Origin: Pseudomonas turukhanskensis
GTDB taxonomy: Bacteria > Pseudomonadota > Gammaproteobacteria > Pseudomonadales > Pseudomonadaceae
Reading direction: 5' to 3'
Length of the DNA stretch: 64,000 nt
Assembly: GCF_027922365.1 (NCBI RefSeq)
Contig: NZ_BSFN01000018.1
Coordinates: 1-64,000, forward strand
Positions 42,150 to 50,224 of this stretch are shown here, piece by piece; position 1 is the first letter of the stretch; the number at the start of each line of letters is the position of its first letter. The notes beneath the pieces were generated by a model. The model ran no database searches. It was not told the DNA's origin and saw nothing but the letters and a program-made list of their open reading frames with translations. A program made the translations under genes and the position numbers.

Positions 42150-42719
42150 ATGCACGAATTACCATCGTTCAAACGTGTCGTTACCGGCCATAACGCCAAC
42201 GGCCAGGCCGTGGTCGCCAGCAGCGGGCCGACGCCCAACGTCTTTCCGTTAGCTGCTGTGCCCGGCACGGTGTTCTACGAAATCTGGAACAGCAGCGCCA
42301 GCCCGGCCGTGCTCGATAACGCCAGCGACCCGACCGCCAAACCCTTGCAGTTGAGCCCGGGGCCATTGGGCAGCGTGATTCGCGTGGTGGATATTCCGCC
42401 GGACAGTCTGCAAAACCAGATCAGCAGCGATGCCGCTGCCGCAGCCTTTGCCGAAATTGGCCAAGCCCATGCCGGTACCGGCAAGGCTGATTCCAAACAC
42501 AAATTGATGCACCGCACCGAAACCCTCGACTACGGCATCGTCACCGAGGGCGAGGTGTGGCTGGTACTGGACGACGAAGAGGTGCACCTCAAACGTGGCG
42601 ATGTGGTGGTGCAGCGCGGCACCAACCATGCCTGGAGCAACCGCACCGAAGCGATGGCGCGCATGGTGTTTATTCTGCTCGACGGCCGCTTTGCACCTGA
42701 ACTGGGAGGTGGCCAATGA
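42150..42719 (+). CDS. Cupin-domain protein
   Basis: A 189-residue single-cupin protein. The cupin core lies in residues about 115-180: MHRTETLDYGIVTEGEVWLVLDDEEVHLKRGDVVVQRGTNHAWSNRT, with candidate metal ligands His, Glu and His. The N-terminal part (RVVTGHNANGQAVV) is a conserved extension. Too short for gentisate dioxygenase, which has two cupin modules, so an isomerase, dehydratase or regulatory role is more likely. The FAH-family gene overlaps its stop by 4 bp. Confidence 0.87.
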   Translation: MHELPSFKRVVTGHNANGQAVVASSGPTPNVFPLAAVPGTVFYEIWNSSASPAVLDNASDPTAKPLQLSPGPLGSVIRVVDIPPDSLQNQISSDAAAAAFAEIGQAHAGTGKADSKHKLMHRTETLDYGIVTEGEVWLVLDDEEVHLKRGDVVVQRGTNHAWSNRTEAMARMVFILLDGRFAPELGGGQ

Positions 42720-43699
42720 AACTTGCCACGTTGAAAAACGGCGGCCGCGACGGCCAGCTCGTGCTGGTTTCGCGCGATAACCAATGGGCGCTGGATGTCA
42801 CCCCGGTCGCGCCCACCTTGCAAGTGGCGCTGGAAAACTGGGCCAGCGCCGAACCGCGTTTGCGTCTGCTGTCCGATGAGCTGAATGCGGGCCGGGCAGT
42901 GGGCGCCTTTTCGTTTGATGCAGCACACGCCATGGCGCCGTTGCCACGTGCCTACCAGTGGTGCGATGGCTCGGCCTATATGAGCCACGGTGCGCTGATG
43001 CAAAAGGCCTTCAACCTCAAACCCATCGACGGCGCCGAGCACACGCCGCTGATGTACCAGGGCGCGGGCGATGATTTTCTCGGCGGCCGCGAGGACGTTG
43101 CCCTGCCCAGCGAAGCCCAGGGCATCGACTTTGAAGGCGAGTTCGGCGTGATCGTTGACGAGGTGCCGATGGGGTGCAGCGCCGAGCAGGCCTTGCAGCA
43201 CATCAAGCTGATTGTGCAGATCAATGACGTCAGCCTGCGCGCCCTGGCACCACGGGAAATGGTGACCGGCTTCGGTTTTCTGCAAGCCAAGCCTTCCAGC
43301 AGCTTTGCACCCCTGGCGCTGACGCCGGAAGAACTGGGTGACGCCTGGCGCGATGGCGCCGTGCAACTGCCGTTGCAGGTGCAGTGGAACGGCCAATGGT
43401 TTGGCCATCCGCACGGCGGCGCGATGAACTTTCACTTCGGCCAATTGATTGCCCACGCTGCGCTTACCCGCCGGTTGCGCGCCGGCACGGTGATTGGTTC
43501 GGGCACCGTGTCCAATGCCGACCGCAGCGTGGGCTCGGCATGCATTGCCGAGCGTCGGGCCATCGAGATGATCGAGCAGGGCAGTGCGCAAACCGCTTTT
43601 ATGCGCTTCGGTGACCGGGTGCAGATGGAGGTGCTCAACAGTGACGGCCAATCGCTGTTTGGCGGCATCGACCAGCGCGTCGTGCAGGCTCGTCCATGA
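42716..43699 (+). CDS. Fumarylacetoacetate hydrolase-family enzyme
   Basis: A 327-residue FAH-family enzyme. The metal site is visible in GIDFEGEFGVIVDEVP near residue 137 and IVQINDVSLRAL near residue 170, and the late GSGTVSNAD motif is present. Members hydrolyse C-C bonds in fumarylpyruvate or fumarylacetoacetate-type ring-cleavage products, or decarboxylate oxo-acids. It fits the lower part of the pathway after the extradiol dioxygenase. Start overlaps the cupin stop (ATGA); SDR gene follows after 10 bp. Confidence 0.9.
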   Translation: MKLATLKNGGRDGQLVLVSRDNQWALDVTPVAPTLQVALENWASAEPRLRLLSDELNAGRAVGAFSFDAAHAMAPLPRAYQWCDGSAYMSHGALMQKAFNLKPIDGAEHTPLMYQGAGDDFLGGREDVALPSEAQGIDFEGEFGVIVDEVPMGCSAEQALQHIKLIVQINDVSLRALAPREMVTGFGFLQAKPSSSFAPLALTPEELGDAWRDGAVQLPLQVQWNGQWFGHPHGGAMNFHFGQLIAHAALTRRLRAGTVIGSGTVSNADRSVGSACIAERRAIEMIEQGSAQTAFMRFGDRVQMEVLNSDGQSLFGGIDQRVVQARP

Positions 43700-43709
43700 G
43701 GAGCTGCGT

Positions 43710-44705
43710 ATGCGTGTACTGATCACCGGCGCCAACGGCTTTGTCGGCCGCGAACTGGTGCGCTGCCTGTTGGCGCGCGGCAGCCTGCGTGGCCAGGCCA
43801 TCGACTCGTTGTTGCTGCTAGACCGCGAGTTTGAAGGCCCGGCCAGCGACCCTCGGGTACGCCAGCAAGCGGGCAGCATAACCGACGCCGCCTTGCTGCG
43901 CCGGGTGCTGGCCGATGGCGTGGACGTGGTGTTTCACCTGGTGAGTGTGCCGGGTGGGGCGGCGGAAACACAGTACGAGCTGGGCTATCAGGTGAACCTC
44001 TTGGCCAGCCTCGAATTGCTCAACCAACTGCGCGACAAAGCGCGCCCCCCGGTGCTGGTGTACGCCAGCAGCGTGGCGGTGTACGGCGGCGACCTGCCGG
44101 CGCGGATGACCGAGCAGGCCGAGCTGAATCCGCAACTGTCCTATGGCACCCACAAGGCCATGGTCGAGTCGTTGGTAGCCGACCTGGCGCGGCGGGGCGA
44201 AGTGGATGGCCGCGCGCTGCGCCTGCCCGGCATCGTCGCCCGCCCGCGTGAACCCAATGGCTTGCGCTCGGCGTTTATGAGCGACCTGCTGCGCGCCGTT
44301 GCCGCCGGTGAGCGTTATAGCTGCCCGGTGGGGCCGGAGGCGACGTGCTGGTGGATGTCGGCGCGCTGTTGCGTGAACAACCTGATTCGCGCTGCCGAAG
44401 TGGACGGCCTTGAATTGGGCACGCAACGGGTGTGGCAACTGCCTGTGCTGCACCTGTCCGTTGCCCAGGTAATGGATGCCTTGGCCGTTGCCTACGGCGA
44501 TGAACGCCGCGCGCTGGTCAGCTATGCGGCCGATGAGCACCTGCAAGCCTTGTTCGGCAGCCTGCCGCCATTGAAAACACCCCGTGCACGCGCCCTCGGT
44601 TTCAGCCACGACGGCAATGCCGCCACGCTGATCCGCAACGCCTTGAACCCTGCCGCACCGCGGCCTTTGTCCTTATCTGGAGCGCTTGCCCATGCCCGCC
44701 GTTAA
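43710..44705 (+). CDS. NAD-dependent dehydrogenase, DenD-like extended SDR
   Basis: A 331-residue extended short-chain dehydrogenase/epimerase: MRVLITGANGFVGRELVRCLL at the N-terminus, VFHLVSVPGG near residue 75, VYASSVAVYGG near 115 and the catalytic Tyr and Lys in QLSYGTHKAMVES near 146-150. The sequence resembles D-erythronate dehydrogenase (DenD), which oxidises a hydroxy acid. In this operon it may oxidise a hydroxylated product of ring cleavage or of a sugar moiety. GAGGAG precedes the ATG. Confidence 0.87.
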   Translation: MRVLITGANGFVGRELVRCLLARGSLRGQAIDSLLLLDREFEGPASDPRVRQQAGSITDAALLRRVLADGVDVVFHLVSVPGGAAETQYELGYQVNLLASLELLNQLRDKARPPVLVYASSVAVYGGDLPARMTEQAELNPQLSYGTHKAMVESLVADLARRGEVDGRALRLPGIVARPREPNGLRSAFMSDLLRAVAAGERYSCPVGPEATCWWMSARCCVNNLIRAAEVDGLELGTQRVWQLPVLHLSVAQVMDALAVAYGDERRALVSYAADEHLQALFGSLPPLKTPRARALGFSHDGNAATLIRNALNPAAPRPLSLSGALAHARR

Positions 44706-45483
44706 ACCCTCGCGCCGCCTGGTCGACCTGTCGGTAACCCTCGACAACAACCCCTACACCGACCCACCACCCTTGCTACCCAAGATCGACTACATGGACC
44801 ACCAACAAGGCTGGCCGGAAATGGCCGCGATGTTCCCCGGCCTTCAGCTTGAGCAAATGCCGGGCAACGAAAGCTGGGCCGCCGAGCGCTTGCAGATCAC
44901 CACCCACAGCGGCACCCATATGGACGCGCCCTGGCACTATGCCTCGACCACCGACGGCGGCAAGCCGGCCTTTGGCATCGACGAGCTGCCGCTGGACTGG
45001 TGCTTGCAGCCGGGCGTGAAGCTGGACTTTCGCCACCTGCCCGATGGCCACGTGGTAACGGCCGCCGAGGTCGAAGCTGAACTGGCTCGCATCGACCATC
45101 AGCTGCAACCCTTGGATATTGTGCTGATCAACACCCGTGCCGGCGCCTTGTTCGGGCAGCCGGGGTATCTGGACGCCGGTATCGGCATGGGCCGCGAGGC
45201 CACGCTGTATTTGCTCGAGCGCGGCGTGCGCGTGGTGGGCACCGATGCCTGGAGCTGGGACGCGCCGTTCAAATACACCCGCGAGCGGTTTGCCGCTTCG
45301 GGTGATGCATCGCTGATCTGGGAAGGGCACAAGGCCGGACGCGATATCGGCTACGGGCAAATGGAAAAACTCGCCAACCTCGATAGCCTGCCGGCGACCG
45401 GGTTTGTGGTGTCGTGCTTCCCCTACAAGATCAAACATGCCTCGGCCGGGTTCGTGCGGGCGGTGGCGATTTTTAACGAGTGA
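44692..45483 (+). CDS. Cyclase family (KynB/kynurenine-formamidase-like) hydrolase
   Basis: A 263-residue cyclase-family metal hydrolase with the signature TTHSGTHMDAPWHYAS near residue 72 and later GTDAWSWDAPF. Family members are kynurenine formamidase, isatin hydrolase and related amidases or lactonases that use Mn or Zn. A ring amide or lactone of the pathway is a possible substrate. Start overlaps the end of the SDR gene by 14 bp; GGAG precedes ATG 44692. Not part of a kynurenine cluster here, so tryptophan breakdown is not implied. Confidence 0.89.
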   Translation: MPAVKPSRRLVDLSVTLDNNPYTDPPPLLPKIDYMDHQQGWPEMAAMFPGLQLEQMPGNESWAAERLQITTHSGTHMDAPWHYASTTDGGKPAFGIDELPLDWCLQPGVKLDFRHLPDGHVVTAAEVEAELARIDHQLQPLDIVLINTRAGALFGQPGYLDAGIGMGREATLYLLERGVRVVGTDAWSWDAPFKYTRERFAASGDASLIWEGHKAGRDIGYGQMEKLANLDSLPATGFVVSCFPYKIKHASAGFVRAVAIFNE

Positions 45484-45490
45484 GCCCGTC

Positions 45491-46312
45491 ATGAAATCGA
45501 TCAAAGCGGTAGTGGTGTTTGTGCTGCTGGTATGTGCCTATTCGGCAAGCGCTGCCGAAACGGCCCAGGCCTTGTTGCAACGAGCCGTGGAGTACTACCA
45601 GGTGCAAGGCGACGCAGCGCTGGCCGCGTTCAGCCGTCAGGGTGAATTCACCACCACCGAACGCTACGTGTTTGTGGTGGATACGCACGGCACCATGCTG
45701 GCCAGCGGTGGGGCCTCCGCCGTGCTGATTGGCCGTAACGTATCCAGCGTATTGCCGCCGGAGTTGCACAGTGCGTTTGAGACGGCGCTGAAAACCGACG
45801 CCACTGCCGGCGTGCAGACCGCCGACTATCGCTGGAAAAGCTGGGCCAATGGCAAGGTCGAGCGCAAGCGTGCGTACTTCCAGCGCGTGGGCGACCGCAT
45901 TCTGGCCGTGGGCGAGTACGTTCCGCGGGCAACACCGGAGCAGGCGCAAGCCTTGCTGGAACATGCGGTGCAGGCCATTGAAAAAGACCCGACGGCGAGC
46001 TTCAAGGCCATCAATGGGTTGTCTGCCGACTTCCACGAAGATGATCTGTATGTGTTTGTAGTGGATATGGATACACATCGCTATGTCGCCCACGGCTACA
46101 ACCTGCGCCTGCTGGGCGTGGACTTCGCCACCATTCACGACCCGCAGCGCAAGCCTGTGGGCGCGCCGATACTGGCGCTGATGGCCAAGCAGAAGGAGGG
46201 CGGCTACGACTATCGCTGGAAAAACCCGGTGACCGGCAAGGTGGAAGCCAAGCATGCGTTGTTGCGCAGGGTGGGCAACTATCTGGTGGCGGTGGGGTAT
46301 TACAAACCGTGA
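45491..46312 (+). CDS. Periplasmic double-Cache protein
   Basis: A 273-residue secreted protein: signal peptide (IKAVVVFVLLVCAYSASA), then two similar halves, each with a Cache-type pattern: ERYVFVVDTHGTMLASGG..NGKVERKRAYFQRVGDRILAVGEYV and DLYVFVVDMDTHRYVAHGYN..TGKVEAKHALLRRVGNYLVAVGYY. Cache domains bind small ligands in the periplasm, usually in receptors; here there is no membrane anchor or effector domain. It may bind the pathway's substrate and present it to a chemoreceptor or transporter. It is the last gene of the operon, 7 bp after the cyclase. Confidence 0.87.
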   Translation: MKSIKAVVVFVLLVCAYSASAAETAQALLQRAVEYYQVQGDAALAAFSRQGEFTTTERYVFVVDTHGTMLASGGASAVLIGRNVSSVLPPELHSAFETALKTDATAGVQTADYRWKSWANGKVERKRAYFQRVGDRILAVGEYVPRATPEQAQALLEHAVQAIEKDPTASFKAINGLSADFHEDDLYVFVVDMDTHRYVAHGYNLRLLGVDFATIHDPQRKPVGAPILALMAKQKEGGYDYRWKNPVTGKVEAKHALLRRVGNYLVAVGYYKP

Positions 46313-46344
46313 CGTACGATGGTCAAACCGTATAACGGCTAACC

Positions 46345-46571
46345 CTCACCCCTAGCCCCTCTCCCGCGAGCGGGAGAGGGGAACCGACCACAATCGCCGG
46401 GCCAACGCCATAAGGCTCCTTTCCCGCGTGCGGGAGAGGGGAATCGACCACGCTCGCCGGGCCAACGCCATCAGACTCCTCTCCCGCGTGCGGGACAGCG
46501 GACTCGACCACGCTCGTCGGGCAAACCCCATCAGCTCCCTCTCCCGCGTGCGGGAGAGGGTTGGGGTGAGG
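46345..46571. repeat. Four 60-bp tandem hairpin repeats
   Basis: Four copies of a unit with exact 60-bp period; hairpins CTCCCGCxxGCGGGAG start at 46361, 46421, 46481 and 46541, with spacers reading xxCGACCACxxTCGxCGGGC. The array sits between the end of the catabolic operon and the converging bat operon. It could act as a bidirectional terminator. Confidence 0.9.
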
Positions 46572-46771
46572 GTCGCTCTTGGCTCTGGCGGGTAGCGGGT
46601 CGGTTGGGTTGAGCAAAGCGAAGCCCAACATTGCAATCTCTACCTGTTACACCCTCCGCTCAGCCCAGCACTCGCAAGCGGGACCTGCGTATTCGAGCTG
46701 TCGTGCGCATCCGTTGAGCTTCGCGGGGCGCAACCCAACGTACGGGGCTGGCCACTCGCGGCTGATCTTGG
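46572..46771. other. Intergenic region, no gene identified
   Basis: The stretch contains a short dyad TTGGGTTGAGC..AGCCCAA near 46602-46630 and a matching fragment GGGCGCAACCCAACG near 46728, but no credible coding frame. Confidence 0.5.
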
Positions 46772-48412
46772 TTAACGCGGGTACAACGGCGGCAACGGGC
46801 TGGTTTCCTGCGCGGCCGCTGGCGCTTCGGCGGCAGGCAGGGCGCGGATGGCTTTCCACAGCTCTTCGCCTTGCCAATATTGGCCGCTTTCGCTGTAAAG
46901 CGCGCCGTTCAATCCATCCAGGCTTTCGGACAACGGCACAAACCGCGCGGCCATATCGGCCAGGGTTTCCGGCTGCTGCCTGGCCCAGGCATCGAGCGCC
47001 TGGCGTGTGGCTTGCGAGTCGTTGGCCAGGCACGCGCGCTTGAGGTCGTCGAGCAAGCTGCGCGGGCTTGGGCCCGGTTGCGTGGTGCGCGAAACGGCCG
47101 GTTGGCGCCGAGCGTGCCACCACAGGCCGAAGCCGAGCAGGGTGGTCAGCGCCAGAACCAGCGTTGCCAACTGCCACGGCCACAACGGCGGGCCTTCTAT
47201 CAACGGTTCGGCGCTGTCAGTGTTCACCGGCGCTTCCACGTCCATGGCCGGGTTGTCGGCGACCATCAAGGTGCGCGCCGGCACGCTGGTGTGTTCCAGA
47301 CGATCTTCTTTGGTGTTCCACCACACCAGGTCTACGGCAGGCAACTCAATGCGTCCACTGCGGTTGGGCACCAGCGCTTCGCGTTCTTCACGGCTGCCGA
47401 TCAGGCCACGGTCGTTGGTGCTGTTGCTCAGCTGCGGCTGGTCCGGGTAGCGGCGCAAGCCCGGTACCGAGGTAGCGGGCAGCGGCGGCAGTTGGGCGCT
47501 AGAAAGGCCGTCTACTTTCAAGGTCAGGCTGCGGGTTAGCGAGTCGCCTACCTGGGCTTTGTCCGGCTCCGGGCTCCAGCCTTCGTTAAGCGCTACGGCA
47601 CGGGCGGGCAGCCATGGAGCGTCGGCCGGATAGCCGTCGGGCTTGGCTTTTACCTGCAACGGAATCACCGGCGATTTAACCCGCATCAATCGCCCGGGGC
47701 GTGGGCCGAACGGTTGATAGGTGTTGTTGTTCTGGCTGCGGTCGGCAACGGTGGCGCTGAACACCAGCGAGGGAATCTCCAGCTCGCCGCTTTGCTGCGG
47801 GTAGATGGCGTAACGCAGTTCGATCACGCCATGGCGCACGCCGTTGATTTCTTTTTCGTAGGTGCGCGGGTCGCCAAGGGATTCGATACGGGCATTGCCG
47901 ATTTGCAGCGGGGTGAGGGCGCTGTCGTCGTAGAGCGAAACGGAGTGGTAGATGCGCAACGTCAGAATGGTCTGAGCCTGCACATAGACGCTGTCGGAAT
48001 CGAGGCTGGCGTCGATAAACACCGGCGCCACGGTTTCGCTGTCGCTGTTCTGCTCGGTCTTGATCACTTGCAGGGTGATGGGCTGGCTTTTGTTGTCGCC
48101 CAGGGCAATGGAGGGAATGACCACAGTGCCCGCGTCTTTGGGTTGCAGGGTAATGATCCAGCGAGTTGTGGCGCGGGCCGAACCGTCGATGGTGGTCAGG
48201 CGGTTGATCTGCCTGGTGCCGAGCACGTCGAAGGCTTCATCCAGCGGCGCCAGGTCGGGCTTGCCGAACAGCGTGGCATCGTCGGACTCCAGCGACAGCT
48301 CCAGGGTTTCCCCTTCGCTCAGGCGGCTGCGGTCCACCGAGGCGGTGAAGTTTGCGGCGCTGGCCTGCATGGCCAGCAGGCTCAGCAAAAAGGCGCAAAA
48401 CAGACGGGTCAT
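46772..48412 (-). CDS. batD: BatD-like oxygen tolerance protein
   Basis: A 546-residue BatD protein: signal peptide (FCAFLLSLLAMQASA), Ig-like domains starting with FTASVDRSRLSEGETLELSLE, a membrane helix near residue 412 (WQLATLVLALTTLLGFGLWW) and a cytosolic C-terminal region. It is part of the Bat (aerotolerance) complex with the VWA proteins BatA and BatB. Proposed roles of the complex include envelope maintenance under oxidative stress; the mechanism is unsettled. The ATG lies 3 bp after the previous stop, with AGGAAC before it. Confidence 0.9.
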   Translation of the reverse strand: MTRLFCAFLLSLLAMQASAANFTASVDRSRLSEGETLELSLESDDATLFGKPDLAPLDEAFDVLGTRQINRLTTIDGSARATTRWIITLQPKDAGTVVIPSIALGDNKSQPITLQVIKTEQNSDSETVAPVFIDASLDSDSVYVQAQTILTLRIYHSVSLYDDSALTPLQIGNARIESLGDPRTYEKEINGVRHGVIELRYAIYPQQSGELEIPSLVFSATVADRSQNNNTYQPFGPRPGRLMRVKSPVIPLQVKAKPDGYPADAPWLPARAVALNEGWSPEPDKAQVGDSLTRSLTLKVDGLSSAQLPPLPATSVPGLRRYPDQPQLSNSTNDRGLIGSREEREALVPNRSGRIELPAVDLVWWNTKEDRLEHTSVPARTLMVADNPAMDVEAPVNTDSAEPLIEGPPLWPWQLATLVLALTTLLGFGLWWHARRQPAVSRTTQPGPSPRSLLDDLKRACLANDSQATRQALDAWARQQPETLADMAARFVPLSESLDGLNGALYSESGQYWQGEELWKAIRALPAAEAPAAAQETSPLPPLYPR

Positions 48413-48415
48413 CAA

Positions 48416-50224
48416 CTAGTTCCTAGGCTCTTGGCGTTGTTGCTGTTCGTACCAGAATTTGCGGCGCAGCAGTTCACCCGGGTCGTCGGGGATCTGCCGC
48501 AGCCACTGTTCCATGGCTTGGCGCTGTTCGGCGCCCAGGTGCTGCTGTTGGCCATCATCGGCCTGGGGTTTGCCGCCTTCCTTTTGCTCGGCTTTCTCGG
48601 CCTTGCTGTCGCCTTCGCCGCCAGCCTGGTCACTCTGGTGGTCGGCTTTGGCGTCTTGCTTGCCACCTTGCTGGCCGGCTTGCTGTGGGTCTTGCGGTTT
48701 GTTCTGTTCGTCTTGTTTGTTCGCTTGGTTCTGCGGTGCCTGGGGCTGTTGGGTTTTGTCCGCGTCGTCGCCGGGGCTTCGTTCCGGTTGCTGTTGCTGC
48801 CCCTTTTTGCCTTGCTGTTTTTGCTGCTGTTTGTCTTTTTGTTGCTGCTCTTTTTCTTGTTGCTGCTGTTGTTTGAGCAGCTCTTCCACCAGGGCTTTGT
48901 TTTTCAGCGCCTGCGCCAGTTCGGGTTGGCGTTCCAGCGCCTGGTCGTAGGCGTCCAGTGCTGCTTCCAGCTCCCCGCTGCGGGCCAGGGCGTTGCCACG
49001 GTTGTAGTGATCGGCTGCGCTGTTACCGGTGGCAAAGCGGTTGGCGGCGCCGGCGTAGTCCCCAGCCTGGTACAGCGCCTGGCCTTGCCATTTCGGGTCG
49101 CTGAAGGTGTCGGCCGCTTCTGCGGCCTTGTGCTGTTTGAGCAGGCGTTCGCCCTGCTGGTCGGCGCGCAGCCACAGGTCGTTGAACTCAAACGCGTAGC
49201 TGGGCCGAGGGCCCATCATCAGCAGTAGCGGTATGCAGAATAGCCAGCCACGCCGCCCGGCACAGGCAGCCAGCAGCAAAAGCGGCAAGAGCAGCCAGTA
49301 ACCCTGGTCGGCCCAGGTTTCGAGCTGCGTGGGTTCGCTGTCGCGCAGGCTCTCGGTGTCTTGCAGCAGGCCGAGGTCGCGCAGGTCGGTTTCGTCCAGG
49401 CGCGAGCGCAGGTAATTGCCGCCCAGTTCGTTGGCGAAACGCCGCAGGCCGCCACTGTCCAGGCGCGGCAGCAAAATACCGCCCTGGGCGTCTTTGAGGA
49501 AACCACCGCCTTCCTGGGCGATGGGCGCCCCCTGGGCGGAGCCGACGCCGAGAATTTCCAGGCGGTTGCTGTTTTTGCCCAGGGCCTGACGAATGCCTTG
49601 GCGCTCTTGATCATCCAGCGCCGAGGTAATGAGCAGCAGCCGGCCTTTGCCTTGCGAGCCTTGGTCGAGCAGTGCCAGGGCCTTGGCCACCGCCAGATCG
49701 GCACGGCGACCGGCCTCCGGCATGATCGCCGGCTTGACCGATTCCAGCAGGTTGCGCGCAGTGCCCAAGTCGTCCGACAGCGGCACCAGGGTGTGCGCAC
49801 TGCCGGCATACAGCACGATGCCGGTCTGCGCATCGTGGCGCGCTTCCAGCAGGTCGAGCACCTTGCGTTTGGCGTGTTCGAGGCGGTTGGGCTGGACGTC
49901 GCCGGCGAGCATCGAGGGCGTCATGTCGAGCATCACCACCAATGGGTCGGCGCGTTTTTGCGTGCTTTGTTCTACGTGCTGCCAGCTCGGGCCCAGCAGG
50001 GCCAGTAGGCACAACAGCCACGAAAGGCCGAGGGCAATCCACGGCAAGCGGCTGACGCGGCGGTTGCCGCCACTGAGCAGCACTTTATGGAAGGCCGGTG
50101 GCAGCAGCATTTGCCAGCGCCCGGCACGGCGTTGGCGATGCCAGAGTTGCCAAAGCAGCCACAGCAGCAGCGGCAGCAATACCAGCCAGAAGGGGCGTAA
50201 CCAGTGGGGCCAGAGGGCAATCAT
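48416..50224 (-). CDS. batB: BatB/BatC fusion: VWA domain plus TPR and Gln-rich tail
   Basis: A 602-residue fusion. Two N-terminal helices precede a VWA domain with the MIDAS motif VMLDMTPSM near residue 82. Residues about 330-440 include a further membrane segment and TPR repeats (ADHYNRGNALARSGELEAALDAYDQAL). A long low-complexity tract of Gln, Lys, Asp and Pro (about 450-560) follows. The VWA and TPR parts correspond to the separate BatB and BatC of Bacteroides. Start overlaps the batA stop (ATGA). Confidence 0.9.
   Translation of the reverse strand: MIALWPHWLRPFWLVLLPLLLWLLWQLWHRQRRAGRWQMLLPPAFHKVLLSGGNRRVSRLPWIALGLSWLLCLLALLGPSWQHVEQSTQKRADPLVVMLDMTPSMLAGDVQPNRLEHAKRKVLDLLEARHDAQTGIVLYAGSAHTLVPLSDDLGTARNLLESVKPAIMPEAGRRADLAVAKALALLDQGSQGKGRLLLITSALDDQERQGIRQALGKNSNRLEILGVGSAQGAPIAQEGGGFLKDAQGGILLPRLDSGGLRRFANELGGNYLRSRLDETDLRDLGLLQDTESLRDSEPTQLETWADQGYWLLLPLLLLAACAGRRGWLFCIPLLLMMGPRPSYAFEFNDLWLRADQQGERLLKQHKAAEAADTFSDPKWQGQALYQAGDYAGAANRFATGNSAADHYNRGNALARSGELEAALDAYDQALERQPELAQALKNKALVEELLKQQQQQEKEQQQKDKQQQKQQGKKGQQQQPERSPGDDADKTQQPQAPQNQANKQDEQNKPQDPQQAGQQGGKQDAKADHQSDQAGGEGDSKAEKAEQKEGGKPQADDGQQQHLGAEQRQAMEQWLRQIPDDPGELLRRKFWYEQQQRQEPRN

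Noticed and set aside
42150..43699. A gentisate pathway (cupin dioxygenase plus fumarylpyruvate hydrolase)
   Set aside because: The cupin has one module and 189 residues, too short for gentisate 1,2-dioxygenase, and no maleylpyruvate isomerase is nearby.
44692..45483. Kynurenine pathway (KynB)
   Set aside because: No tryptophan dioxygenase or kynureninase gene is adjacent; the cyclase family is broad, so only family level is claimed.
47714..49228. A long plus-strand frame with a very hydrophobic Leu/Phe-rich part opposite batB/batD
   Set aside because: The hydrophobicity is the complement of the Gln/Lys-rich tail of the BatB/C fusion. The minus-strand genes fit the bat operon with overlapping starts and stops.
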